Source: Sanderia malayensis
Taxonomy: Eukaryota > Cnidaria > Scyphozoa > Semaeostomeae > Pelagiidae
DNA length: 64,000 nucleotides
Assembly: GCA_013076295.1 (NCBI GenBank)
Contig: RQOL01000532.1
Location: 4,464,001-4,528,000 of the forward strand
Reading direction: 5' to 3'
Below the pieces are notes generated by a model. The model did not search any database. It was not told where the DNA came from and saw only the letters and a list, made by a program, of their open reading frames with translations. Each line of letters begins with the position of its first letter. Within the stretch, counting starts at the first letter, position 1. The position numbers were made by a program, and so were the translations under genes. This document shows, in pieces, positions 11,347-23,700 of the stretch.

Positions 11347-13028
11347 ATCACCACTGCCGTACCCGGTTCTTGGCGTTATTGCAAGAGGTTCTCCTTCGTA
11401 CGAATTTCAATTTCGACAATACGAACTACCGGCTGGCAAACACCATTGTGCAAACGGGAGGCCTATCCGTACAAATATTCGACTGGTACACCTAGCCGTA
11501 CAAAAACTTGAACGGCTAAAAACGTGTCCGGTACCGTGTAAGCGGGGCCTTATACAGCCTGAAATTACATATAGTTCTTTTGCTGAAAAGTATAGAATTC
11601 AACATGCTTATAAACATGCTGCAGATGGAATTTAAAAAATTTTGTGTTTTTGAGTTATTCTCATTGTTAAAATAGGGAATTTGGAGATTTTTTTGGGGGG
11701 GGGGGAATGGACATCAGAATGATGCGCAATCTCACACAGCTTTGCGTACCAAAGCTAATAAAAACAAGCCGGCCTGACCTGACTCACTGGGTAGACTACA
11801 AAGTATGGCATGTGCCCACCCGAGATGTTTTTTGTAAAAAAAGTGCACACCTGGAAAATGGGAGTGGGCGTCAAACATTGGACGTGGCCTAGTGTATGAT
11901 ACAGTGTATGAACGTTTGTATTTTCTCGCACCTAAAAGTAGGCCCTCTCGCAAGCGTAAAAAATATTTCACGCGTACGCGGAATTTTTTTTACGGAGGAA
12001 AAAAAGATGTAAATTTGATTTGAGAATTTGATTTTAAATTTAACTGAGTACTCAGGTCAGAATTTTATAGTAGGCTAGAATTCAATTGTCTATTTTAAAA
12101 CCTGCACACTTGAAGTGCACAATTTTTAAGTGCACATTTGCACATCTGAAATTTTAGTTTTGCACACCCGAGATCTTTGCGAAATGTGCCACATTCTGCA
12201 GTCCGAGCTGCGTGAACATTGTCAATAGTTATACAACATAAAATATAGAAACAAATACTAATAATGAGTATTAAAAGTGCTTTTCATGGTCGATCATGTA
12301 TTGTAGGGGAACCAAATAGCGCGAGTAGCACCATCAATCCCGTAACTCTTCTAAAGACCTGGATCGTAACTGGACACAAAACAGTACCATTAACAAAACT
12401 CCTATGATCCCAATCTAGTTAATGTTTAACAGTTGCCAAAAAAAATTTAAAAAGCGAAAGAACTAACAAATTATCAACATACGTTTTATTCCCAAAACGA
12501 GCATCTAGCTCTTTCAGGTATGGAGAGGCCATCACCACACGCAACCCGATTATTTATCATCACTGCCGTACCCAGCTCCGGGTCTTCTTGCAAGAGGTTC
12601 TCCTTCGTATGAATTTCAACTATACGAACTGACTACTGAATAGTCTTCGTCTTCTTCACTACTCTCAAGAAAACCTCTTCTTTCGTTGTCAGAGAAATTC
12701 GTTGAACTGCCATTTTCCCAATCAGGCATTTTTAAAAGATCTTAGCGAAACACTGCTTCAGCAGGCAGCTCTTGTTCAGAGAACAATAATTGAACAACAA
12801 TAGCTTGGTTCATGCTGATGTCACGTTGAGCAAAATTGATTGAAAAATTTGTTTAAAATTTGTGTTTAATTGAAAGCAACGGACATTGAATGATAATGTC
12901 GGGAAAGCATCGCGATTTTAGCCACTAGTAAGATAATTTAAATCGGTTTCACTTGACTGTACGGTGGGATGGAAGATAAAAATTTCTGAAGGATGCCACA
13001 GTGAACGAGTGTTTAAACTTACAACGTT

Positions 13029-13409
13029 ATGCTGGACAGTCGTCCCCTGCTATTGTCGCTCTGCAAAATGGGGACTTTTATATTTGAGTCATCGAGAAGA
13101 AGGTCAGCTACTTTTCAAAACTTAAAAGAGTCAACGTTTCTTGCGAAATGGTTGGTGGGACACTGGTTTGCCGTTGTTACCGAAAAAAAACGCTCATGCA
13201 TTTACAAAGCGATTTTCCTCTGGTACCTCAGCAGTGTCAAAAAGTTAGCTTCCTTTCATCGTGAATTCCCAGTCAACGAAGAAGATGATCCAGACACTGA
13301 GAAGCCAGATACCACCAATAAAGACCTGGCTGCAGATTCAGAGCACGAGCGTAAAATATTTATCCACCCTCAGAAAAGAAAATTGCAAAGACATTCACAA
13401 CTGCATTGA
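13029..13409 (+). CDS. Uncharacterised ORF, array copy B
   Basis: Paralogue of 8256-8642, with a short in-frame deletion near residue 20 and a second size change after the stop. See that entry for the description. Persistence of the frame in both copies is weak evidence of coding because the duplication looks recent. Confidence 0.25.
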   Translation: MLDSRPLLLSLCKMGTFIFESSRRRSATFQNLKESTFLAKWLVGHWFAVVTEKKRSCIYKAIFLWYLSSVKKLASFHREFPVNEEDDPDTEKPDTTNKDLAADSEHERKIFIHPQKRKLQRHSQLH

Positions 13410-13578
13410 CGTTTGTTTTTTTCTTTAGCGAGAATCTGCAGCAACGTATACAAACAAGAAGCTTAGTCAAAGTATTAGAGCACAAACTACAAACGACATT
13501 GAACAAGCAAACAATCCTGAATGCCTGTCCTCACTTCGAAACTACAAAATTATTGATTAATGATGCCCTTCCACACAA

Positions 13579-13845
13579 GGTAAAAATCTAGTAGGCCCCC
13601 ACAGGGGTGGTTTATTTACTTGTCAATGTTCCAGAAGGGGGCTTATTGGAGAGAAGGGCTTAACATGGTAGAAGCTTATTTCAAGTCTTGAATAAGCTTC
13701 AGCAAAATGCGTCTGTAAAATAACTCGAAAATTGAGTTTATGAGCTTCTTTTGGTGTCATCAATCACAGTTTTGATCATCGTTCGAAATTTCCAGAAGAA
13801 GGAGGGATACATAATAAATAGGAGAGCTTATTAGAGCATTTGCAG
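13579..13845. mobile_element. TA-flanked MITE, copy 3
   Basis: Duplicated together with unit B; right end GAGCATTTGCAG followed by TA. Confidence 0.6.
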
Positions 13846-14252
13846 TATTTTATTGGAGAAGTATTTCTTGTAACTTTTGTGACATTTCAAACTCTCTCCT
13901 TCCTCTTTAATTATTGCTATTGCTATTCAAATGATTCATAATGCATGACAAGTAATCTCAATTGTCGTTAATAATGTTATGTATACTTGCTGAAATGTTT
14001 TATTAAATTTGTAGTATGTCTACGACGGACGTGGCTAATCCCCCTTAGAGTTCTTTTTGCGCATCCTTCTCAACTAATTCTATGATATCCTTGCATTAAA
14101 CTTGTATTAACTTTGTATTAATTTTGAAATGCATTAACCATTAAATCAAAACATTTTTATGGTTGATAAATATTGTGACAGCTAAGAAAAATAAATGAAC
14201 TTGGCCATGAAAATGAATACAAGTACAGTTATGGCTTCCAAAAGTGTGGCAC

Positions 14253-15266
14253 CTAAGCATTGTTGCTTGTAACTGCATTGTTACTTGGTCCAGTTGGTTG
14301 AGGTCGAGTAAATTCAGCTCTCGGTTTGCATGAATACACGACAAGTATGCCCCAAATCCATTGCTTTGACAGCCTATTACGGTAAAGTACAATCAATGGG
14401 TTGGCGATTGCGTTAAGGACAAGCATCAGTATCACCAGCATTAAGAAACACATAAACCAAGTTGAGTACAACAGTGATTGTGAATTTGTCTCAACGATCA
14501 CAATAAAATATATGCTCAAGATGCAGGAAGGAATGTATGTCACTAGCAACGTTATCAGAAGGAGCAACACTGTTTTATACAGCTCTTGTACATATCTTGG
14601 ATCTTCTACTGCCGATTGCATGCCATTTCTATTCGCATAGACTGGGTTTTCAGCAACATGACGTCGTACGCGTAGGTATCCACGTGTGTAGACGACTAAT
14701 AGTGTTGCAATCATAACAGACATAACTACGATGTAGACTCCTGACAGAAGAGTAATGCTTTCAAAGTTGTATCTTTCCATCAATATATGCACCAGTATGC
14801 AGCTTACCATTACAAATAATGCCGTTGAAGTTGTTAGGATGTAAATTCTCGGCCGTTCAAAGAGTTTTTGTATTGTTGTTGATGAAACGTTAAAATCAGG
14901 CTTCATATGCAAGTACCTATCAATGCCAAGAAATATCGTGAAACACAATGTAACACCAGAAACGAATCTTTGCAGAAGCGTTGCCACTACATCCAGAGTA
15001 TCACTTCCCCACCAACAGTGCATTGCGCTATTATTCAACAACAGTTTCACGCATAATATTGGAATATATGTGACAGTCATCAAACATTCTAAAGTGCTCA
15101 AACAAGCTATTAAGAAATTCGATGTATTTCTGAAGGTCTGCTTTGTGGCAACAAATGACAATATCAGCAAAGCATTGACGGAAAAGTCAAAAACAATACC
15201 AAAGATAAATACAATGCCAAAAACTTTATTTACTATTGAGAAATCAGTCTTTATTTCACAATCCAT
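14253..15266 (-). CDS. Class A (rhodopsin-like) orphan GPCR, array copy 3
   Basis: An intact intronless paralogue of copy 2, with the same length of 337 residues and the same odd signatures: Glu at the TM2 acidic site, IDRYL and NPLIVLYR. Differences cluster in the N-terminus, TM4 (TTSTALFVMVSCILVHIL) and the TM6 and third outer loop region (IPSCILSIYFIVIV), where ligand contacts often lie. Copy 1 shares most of the TM1-TM5 variants, pointing to gene conversion within the array. The start at 15266 aligns with the starts of the other copies and follows a TATA box at about 15327-15336. Confidence 0.85.
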   Translation of the reverse strand: MDCEIKTDFSIVNKVFGIVFIFGIVFDFSVNALLILSFVATKQTFRNTSNFLIACLSTLECLMTVTYIPILCVKLLLNNSAMHCWWGSDTLDVVATLLQRFVSGVTLCFTIFLGIDRYLHMKPDFNVSSTTIQKLFERPRIYILTTSTALFVMVSCILVHILMERYNFESITLLSGVYIVVMSVMIATLLVVYTRGYLRVRRHVAENPVYANRNGMQSAVEDPRYVQELYKTVLLLLITLLVTYIPSCILSIYFIVIVETNSQSLLYSTWFMCFLMLVILMLVLNAIANPLIVLYRNRLSKQWIWGILVVYSCKPRAEFTRPQPTGPSNNAVTSNNA

Positions 15267-15326
15267 ATCTGATTTTGGGGTATTGCAACCTGTGACTTTT
15301 CCTTTACTGCATCATTAACCCGCCGA

Positions 15327-15336
15327 TTTATAAAAG
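15327..15336 (-). promoter_or_regulatory. TATA box of GPCR copy 3
   Basis: Same CTTTTATAAAT element at the same spacing as in the other two receptor copies. Confidence 0.6.
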
Positions 15337-15807
15337 GGGTGTTTGCATAAAGATGAAATGAAAATGCTTCAATTATCTGCATTTGCGCGAAAAGGAATCA
15401 AGATAATATTTAAATATTGAAATATATAAATACTGGAATCAATAAAACAGTCAATAAGAATCGTACTTTATGACCCATAATAATGAGTTGGCTTGTCAAA
15501 ACATTTTAGAATGCAATAAAAACACTCTGCATATTTGCATATTTAATTTCCTCAAAAGCAAATTTTGTAAAATTTGATGTTGTTGAAGGTAAATGATGTT
15601 TTGGTATTAAAAACAAATTTTTGAAGCTTATGATTATAACCTCGTAAAGTATTTACTTTACCGTATAATTAGTTATTATAATACATAAACTAATAATAAG
15701 CAGCAATTCGTATTAGGAATCTAATTAATACAAATTATAGTTGAACTTCTATCTCGAACACGGTTTAACTAGAACTCATTGATAGCTCGAACTAGTTTGC
15801 ATTTCCC

Positions 15808-16017
15808 TTAGATCACCAGAGTGCCTTCACAACCTGATTCTTTATCATCACTGCCGTACCCGGTTTTCGGTGTTATTCCAAGAGGTTCTCCTTTGTACGA
15901 ATTTCCAATATACGAACTGACTAGTAAATAGTCCTCATCTTTATAGCTACTCTCAAGAAGACTTCTTCTTTCGTTGTCAGAGAAATTTGTTGAGCTGCCA
16001 TTTTCCCAATCAATCAT
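15808..16017 (-). CDS. Short acidic ORF upstream of GPCR copy 3
   Basis: Sixty-nine residues beginning MIDWENGSSTNFSDNERRSL: acidic, with a dileucine-like NERRSLL segment and many Tyr, Ser and Asp residues, like a cytosolic tail or N-terminus. Units A and B have the same start (MPDWENGSS...) near 7954 and 12728, but a stop cuts them after about 37 residues. The segment is therefore longest here. It may be a first exon of a gene lost from the repeats, or a relic. I do not recognise it. Confidence 0.3.
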   Translation of the reverse strand: MIDWENGSSTNFSDNERRSLLESSYKDEDYLLVSSYIGNSYKGEPLGITPKTGYGSDDKESGCEGTLVI

Positions 16018-16259
16018 TTTTAAAAGATCTTAGCGAAACACTGCTTCAGCAGGCAGCTTTTGTTCGGAGAACAATAATTGAAGAACAAGAGCTTGGTTCA
16101 TGCTGATGTCACGTTGAACAAAAATCATGAAAATCTTATTTTTTCAAAAATTTGTCACAAACTTCGTGTTTAATTGAAAGCAAGAAACAGTGAATGAAAA
16201 CATAGCAATTTTAGCCACTAGTAAGAGAATTTCAATCTGTGTAACTTAAGTCAAGTTAT

Positions 16260-17650
16260 TAAAAAATTGCTCGCTTGAAGAACATTTGCGGGTAATACCC
16301 AAATTTTAAACCGTGCACACGATATAGCTATTATATATACTTTTCACCCTATATATCACTAAATCAAATATATTTAACTTATTCATTTAGAAGCGTCTTG
16401 GTACATATTGTCGCACACAAAGAACTATCTAAAGTGCATGTTCTATTATGATATCACAAATTATTATATATTAAATTGACAATATTCTAACATAACTATA
16501 TAGTTTGGGATTGCATAGCAATTTTCTTTTAGAAATAATGAATTTACGTGCAAGCGATAAACGCGACAATCACTGAGAGATCAAAAATTATTTAAAAACT
16601 CAAATTTTCCCCATGGAAAAATTCTATGCAGTGCTCTAAAATTGCAAATGTTAAGAAGAGGAAAGAAATTCGTCACCCGGTAACAAACATTTGCCTTTTA
16701 TGGATTTCCAAATCGAATCTGGACTAATTTTCGGAATAGACGGCAATTTCGTTTCCTGAAAGTAAAATGAGAGTATAATAAAAGCCGTCAAAGTAATAAA
16801 TGGATAAGCTGCTTATCCTATTCAATTGATGAGTCCACAACTCACATGGGAAATTCTAACCTTTTTATCAGTGATAAAGTGCGTAGCTTCCCCTAATTGA
16901 AAGTCATCAATGACATCACCATCATATCTAAATTTTATAAGTTAAGAAAAATATGTATGAAGACGCTCCCAAATAAAAATATACTGGCTTTATTTGTCAA
17001 CTACGTACAGCTGAGCTGTGAATAGTTTAACGTCTATACATTTCAAAACAAAAATCGTCAAACACGGAATCACGCATAGCTATATACATATGCGAAAGGA
17101 TACGCTATGATATATCTCTTCAGTGATTGTACATTTTCAACGCTCTGGTCAATGAAAAACTTCTTGCCAGTGAATAAATTTTTCAGATCCTAAAAAGAGA
17201 AGAAGCGATAACGAGCTCCAATAATAAAGGTATTGACGACAACCAGTTAAAGGGAATGTGCAAAGATACAAGGTTCTGTTTAAAAATAGATCGAAACTCA
17301 TTTCAATGTAGACATGCGCAGTATAGCGTCACATAAACTGATCACATGAACATTTTGAGATCAGTGATGAGAACCGGAAGGGAATGCAAAATGGCAACAA
17401 CAACAGGCCTAATGTTCACGTGAAAAAATTACATCTTCCCTTTGCGCTTCTCTGATTGGTTAATAAACCAAATCTATTTTTAGCAGTTGCGAAAGCACGC
17501 CTTTTGACCTTGCACATTCCCCTTAACTTTACTTTACTCCGCACATGGCAACAAGGAAGACCAAAGGAAAGAAAAGATGATAACAATCGTTGAAACATAT
17601 AATATTGACATTAAGGCTTGTTAAGCTTGTAATATGCATAGAAATCCAAT
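16260..17650. other. Intergenic, end of array to LIG3
   Basis: AT-rich sequence beyond the last point of similarity to the array. I see no coding exon, RNA gene or element boundary. Confidence 0.4.
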
Positions 17651-17656
17651 AAACTA

Positions 17657-17764
17657 TCATACCACAATTTCGTCAGCTTTTGATGCAAGATGATCATATT
17701 TGTTAAGATGTTCTTTGTTACTTTGGTAGCATTTGTTACCATATTTACATAATGGCTTTGATTT
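17657..17764 (-). other. LIG3: LIG3 last exon: PBZ (APLF-type) zinc finger
   Basis: The 35 codons before the stop fit CX5CX6HX5H exactly, with the PBZ hallmarks CKYG, CY and N-x-x-H. The acceptor is a pyrimidine tract ending TTCTAG, and phase 0 matches the previous exon (ATLAK then GT). PBZ fingers bind poly(ADP-ribose) in APLF and CHFR. This would tether the ligase to PARylated breaks; that role is inferred. Confidence 0.9.
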
Positions 17765-20700
17765 CTAGAAAAAGGAAATTTAGAAAGAAACTATGAGTAT
17801 ATCATCACAAATTTACAATAAAAAGCTGCAATTATAAAAAAAGTATAAATAGTATTTGCCTGAATTACGTAAACTTGAAAAAGATTATAAAAAAGTTATT
17901 GCAATATAATAAGTAATCACCTTTGCAAGAGTAGCCTCATCCTCGTTGCTTTCATCACTTTTTCGCTTCTTGCTTGTCTTTTCAAAGCTGAGTGGTTTTT
18001 TCTTGGTCGATTCTGAAGCTAATTTTTCTCCTTTATTGGGGTCGATCTCAGTTTCATTCTTTTTATCGTCAAGTTCAGGCATGACCACATCATCTGAAAA
18101 CGAAGCAAACACATGAGAAAATTATATAGCCTTCGTATAAATTTACAGGATATCCTGTTAATTTAAAAAGACACACGTATACATTTTAAAAAGTATGGGA
18201 AACGCAAGAAAATGCATACCCGATGTTGTCTTCGAGTTATCAAACAATTGCTGAAAAATAAGGAATTCAGTTTAAAATAAAAGAAGAATACAATAGGTGG
18301 GAACATGATGATATTTCTGTACTGTCCCAAAATTTTAAGAGAATGGACTCAAGGTAGAAACGTTCTAAACATAAATTTGACACGTCTCAAGTAACATGAC
18401 ACAGTTGTTAAATTTTTTCAGAAAAGACAAGTTACTAAGAGCCAAGAAAGTAGCTATGTTAATCAAAAAGCACTAAATAGTTCAAAAATCGCGTAATAAA
18501 CACCTGTAAAGTTGGTAAATCCGTTGCAGTTTGCCAGTCTTTGTCATCTCTTATCTTAGTAACGCGAGGAAACCGAATAGATATCCCATTAGCAGTATGG
18601 GTATTCGATTTACTGAATTCAGCTCCAGTTATCTCCCATACAGGTGCTTTCTAAAATATGCAAGAGTTACAACTGAGCCGAATGAACGCAATACAGTGAG
18701 CTAACAACAACACAAATACAAGTTTACAAAATATATTAGAAAAACTATTCAAATTTCAATTACAGAGAGCATATCAATCACAGATTCACTTTAGTAAAAG
18801 TATGTCAAGGTTTTTAGTTGACTAATTGTATTGCATACTAGAGTTATGGAAATGAATGAATCATATAAGTGAGCAATGCTAATTGGCTGGGACAGATGCA
18901 GTTAACGCTGCCAAGATTTGAAGTTTATATTTCATGTTATAGAATCGCATTAGACTAGAAATTGAGAAAATTGTTTCCTATATTGTTTTCCGTGATTTAT
19001 ATCAATTTTATAATTATCAATTTTACTCACCTTAGGATCTTCGACAATAAAATCAGGAACAAGAGATCGCTTCACATCAAGCCAGGAAGGAACCAATGAA
19101 AAGTCCTACATATAAAATTCAAACTTCAATAAATTTCAATATAATGTAGTATGTTTTCATGATTCCGATAACAAGTAATAAGAATATGAAATTAAATTAC
19201 TTGCTTAAATATTTTTTATTTAAAAAACTGATGGTGCAATGTATATTTGGTATGAAATCAATAAATTAAGATGAGATGATATTGCTGCAAATTTGATGGC
19301 CAATTGAAGAGGAAAACACTGAAGAACAGCGTAAAACGTGGAAAATATAGACAAAACAAACCTTTCTGATCTTTTTTACTTTTAACTGCTTTTGTATTTT
19401 GTTAATCATTTTATCATCATGACCATTTCCACATTTGGCAACTGTGACCCATTTCTTATTATGAGGATTAAAACAACCCATAAGAAAAACTGACATCAGT
19501 CCACCTGCAAAATAACAAAAAACTCTAAAAGCATTGGTAAATGAAGCAATTAAAAATAAAATATTGTAAAGATATGCTTTTAATCAGGGACCAATTTAAA
19601 TAATTTTACCTTTATTTCCAGTCCCAAAGTAAGCGCCCAGCACAACAAGATCTGCCGAATCTGCCATGGCACCTTCATGCAAATAATCTTTCTTCATCTG
19701 AAATGCAGTAAATAAATTACTAATGTGTATGCTTCGCAGTCTAAGGCATTCACATCTGAAAACATTGTAGAAATCGAAATAATAAAACCAAATTTAACAA
19801 AAACACAATGATATGCAATACCTTAAGCCAATGCCTTTTCCCCGGCTCATAGGTGCTCTGGGAAAGAAGATATCCTTAATCGTTTTTAGTATCATTAACG
19901 GGAATTTAAACTTATCATCACACACAAATGCACATAAATACATAAATCTTGCACAATATTGTAATGGCCTCAGGGCATTTGTTGAAATAATGTTGGTTAA
20001 ACACATCACTGGGGTCATGTTCTGTTCTTTCTGAGACAGAAGCATGTCGTGCTGTTTACTGCATACAATTTATCACACAAATAAGTGGATGCAACTCGGA
20101 TCTCTGGCTTAATTTTACTTACTTGTAAATCTTTTAAAACCAAACCCTCGAGATTCTTCGCAAAAACATTATCCAGCATCTCTTTCAATTCTGATTCTTT
20201 CTGAAAAACATTTAATCTGAATTAGATTTGACACTGAATCAACAAAAGCATCACAACACAAAGCATTAATATTTCCCGAAGCATCTTCGTGAAGAAGATA
20301 CTCATAAAAGGAAGACAACAAAAAGTGGTTATTTGGTTGCTTATAGCTATCTAAAATTAAAAGAAATATAGACAGGCGCTCATGAATATTGTGACTTACA
20401 GTTATATGCGTCATTTCTGATATTATTATGTGGTTTTTAATTTCTTCTACACTGCTTTCCAAAATATTCCTTCTTTCCACAATTGGCCTGAAATAGTTAT
20501 GCAATATTTCTATAGCAAAAATCTCTGTGCAGACCTGCCACCCTTCATCACTTTCAGGATTAGATGTATCATCAGGATGTAGTTCCCCTTAATTAAAAAT
20601 TACAAAATTTATGACAAATTGCTTCAAAGGTGCTTTTGCTGTTAAACCAGTGATTCTAAAGGAATCATTGTGTGGCTGAAAACTCGTAAATGCGTTTGCA

Positions 20701-23700
20701 ACATGTTTGCAAATAGCTTTGTCTTGTATTTCGCAAATCGAGTAGCAAATATGTATGCACTTATTTGCTACTCAATACACATTTACAGTTGTAATTCCAC
20801 CATAAAATCATTAAATATGTACATGGCACAAACTTTTTTAATAGAACTAATCTGCAAAAGCATGAACGCAAAAACATCAAACTCTGAGTCGTGTCCTTTT
20901 TAAATTTCATGTTCATTTCATGTATAATTCTAAATTCAACTTGAATAGAATATATAGAATATCGAACTCATCAAATATTTTTCACATACTTTGACATTAA
21001 GTTATCTCCATTCAATTGCAGTATGTCAAATATCACATAGCAAACACTGGCATCTTTGAATTTAGATTTCTAAAAAAGAAGATCAGCATGAAAATTTAAA
21101 GAACTACAAGGAAACCATCATACGCTATGAAAGAAAATTAAAAAACAATTTTATTTTCTATTTTATAGAAAATAGAAAAATCACATGCTGACCAATTGAC
21201 AAACCTTATGTATCCCTAATGTTCCGAATGGCAACGGTTTTCCTGTTTCATTGTCTACCAAAAGTACCTGCCACACAAAAACAACTTATATAAGATAATG
21301 AAAGTTACTATATTAACAAAATAATGATCTCAAGATTGGATTGAAGATTATTTTTCTACCTCTCCGTCCAAAATAAGATTGTCGCCTTCTGGAAAAGCTT
21401 TTGGGAGGAAATCTTTTATTTCTGCGACCTGGATATTTGCGTAAATGTTAAAAATTTGCATATTTAATCGCATCAGATAATTAGTTGATTATGAAAAACT
21501 TCATTTTAATACCTTATGAGGCTGCACTACTTTTAAACTGCGACTGAAATAATTGAAATTGACGCCTTGCTTGTGAACCTTCCGACAAAGCAATAACAAC
21601 GTGTTAGCACAACGAAAAAGAAAAAAACTTTTCGCTTTGGAAGAACTTTGGAAGATGTTATATAAATACTTGAACAATGAAATTGGACGTGCCCCATTTC
21701 CTTGTCACTGGCATAATTAAATTTGAAATAAAAAAGTAAATATCTTGCTAATATATGTATACTAGAGAGGGGATTTTCCTCTACAACCTGAGCTTCAACA
21801 TATCCTAAATTCACGTCGGTTATTACTCTGTTGATGATATGTAGATAATAACTGAATAGCCCAAATTGGATATTTCGTGCAAATTTGAAATCATGGATTT
21901 ATAATCAACATAAAAAATATGTAGCTAAAAACAATAAAAATCTTTTCATTTTGATACACCCAAAAGTGTTAAGTGATGACTTTATATGTGTGATGAAGTA
22001 AAAGAGTTATCAAAAATTTGAAAGAGACCAAATTAGTCGTTCAGAGAGATTAGAAATTAGATTAGATTAAAGTTGAAGCTTGCTTTATTCAGTGGAAACA
22101 CTATAAACACGTTTGACCAAAGTAAGTTATGAGGAATTGTACAAAACTCACAAATCAATTTTCCCTGCATAAATTGGCATTGATTTGCAGCCAGTAGCTG
22201 ATTCAAAAGATTGGACAAAGCGTAGTAAAATAGTAGATCCGACTAGATAACTTCTTTGAAACACCTCTCGAAAATTTTTTCAAACAAAATAACCTTTATA
22301 AAAAATGCTGTTTTTAATGTTGGAAATCTCTTTTAATGTTGCATGCGCGTCTCTCCATCTCCCACTTCAAACCCACTGCAGTTTAATGTCGAGTTGAGCT
22401 GTTATAAAATTCTGCATTTTATAATTAAATGTAATAGCCACTAAGAATGACACCACTGGAATGTCAAATGATAGTAAAATAGAAAAATTATACCTGCACT
22501 CTTTCTCCGTCATATTTTATTTCAGCATACATGCCATTGGGGCATTTCTTCATTGCTGTAGAAATTGATTTCGCTGCTTCCGCCTAAAACAATCATTAAA
22601 TTGTTTAAAATTATGTACTAAATTTGAAACTGCAATCAGATCAGGCCTTGCAAAATGTTAATCCTCTTGAAAACAGAAGATTTAAAAGCCATCGCTCAAA
22701 TGCGTTGAAACATAACTCACCAACATTGGTTTTACTGGAGTCATGAGAGAAGCTTTTATGCTGAGTGTTTTCTTAAGACCAGACACAACAACATCGGATC
22801 TTTTGGTAAGTTTTGCAATAACGTCTTTCAGATTACTACAAGCTTGGTATGCCGCATAAGCATTCACATCTAGAGCGTCAAGACTGCCGTAAACAGATAG
22901 AAAACATGTGATTTTCTACCAAAATAAAGGACTAACGCTCTTCTATATGCACATCTTATTTTAAAATAGTTAAGGTCACTATCGCCACTATAGGTAACCA
23001 ATGTTACCCTATGTCATGGTAGAACAACCTTTCATTTAGTTCATTGCTTGTCCATTGACGGTGTAATGTTGACTAAATGTTACGAATGTATTTATCTACA
23101 ACTTTGCTGTTATTGTTAGCAATAGCAACTTCTTAATGAAGAAGAGTTTAGTGTTCTGGCTCGTTTTATGACAATTGCCATCATCTTTTGATAATCGGAA
23201 AGAAAACGTAATAAACGAATAAACTTCAAAATGTAACGAAATAAAATGGGGCGGTACGCGGTACTAACACACCTACTTACACGTGTTTTGCGCCAGTATT
23301 CATTCTTAAATCATGCTTGATCAAGCGTACAATAAATTTCAAATCTTCTGCTGTGCATCTAGAAAAAGACAAGAAATTGGTAAATGCAAAGTGCGAAGAA
23401 ATTGTTACTTCTGACTTCCGTTCCATTTTTAGGATTTCAATCTCTATTAATTTGGTAAAATCCTTCTCTCAAATAGTTGAATTTTACTCTTTAAAGTTTC
23501 CTGATCAACTTGAGACAATTTCCATTAATTCGTAAGAAAATTGATAAAAAATAATTTCTCTCACTGGTTTATTTAAAACACTCTATGCTTCTGTGGGTGC
23601 TCAAAAATCAAAATACCAACTAAAACATTAGTTATAAAGTAAAGAGTGTAATTTGAAGTTCACACAATGCAATGTCTGTTGCAATGGAAAGATATAATGT

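Larger units (their letters stand above)
10760..14230. repeat. Array spacer, unit B
   Basis: Second copy of the spacer of unit A, differing by scattered substitutions, small indels and the solo LTR at 11102-11346. The near identity implies a recent duplication or continuing homogenisation. Confidence 0.75.
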
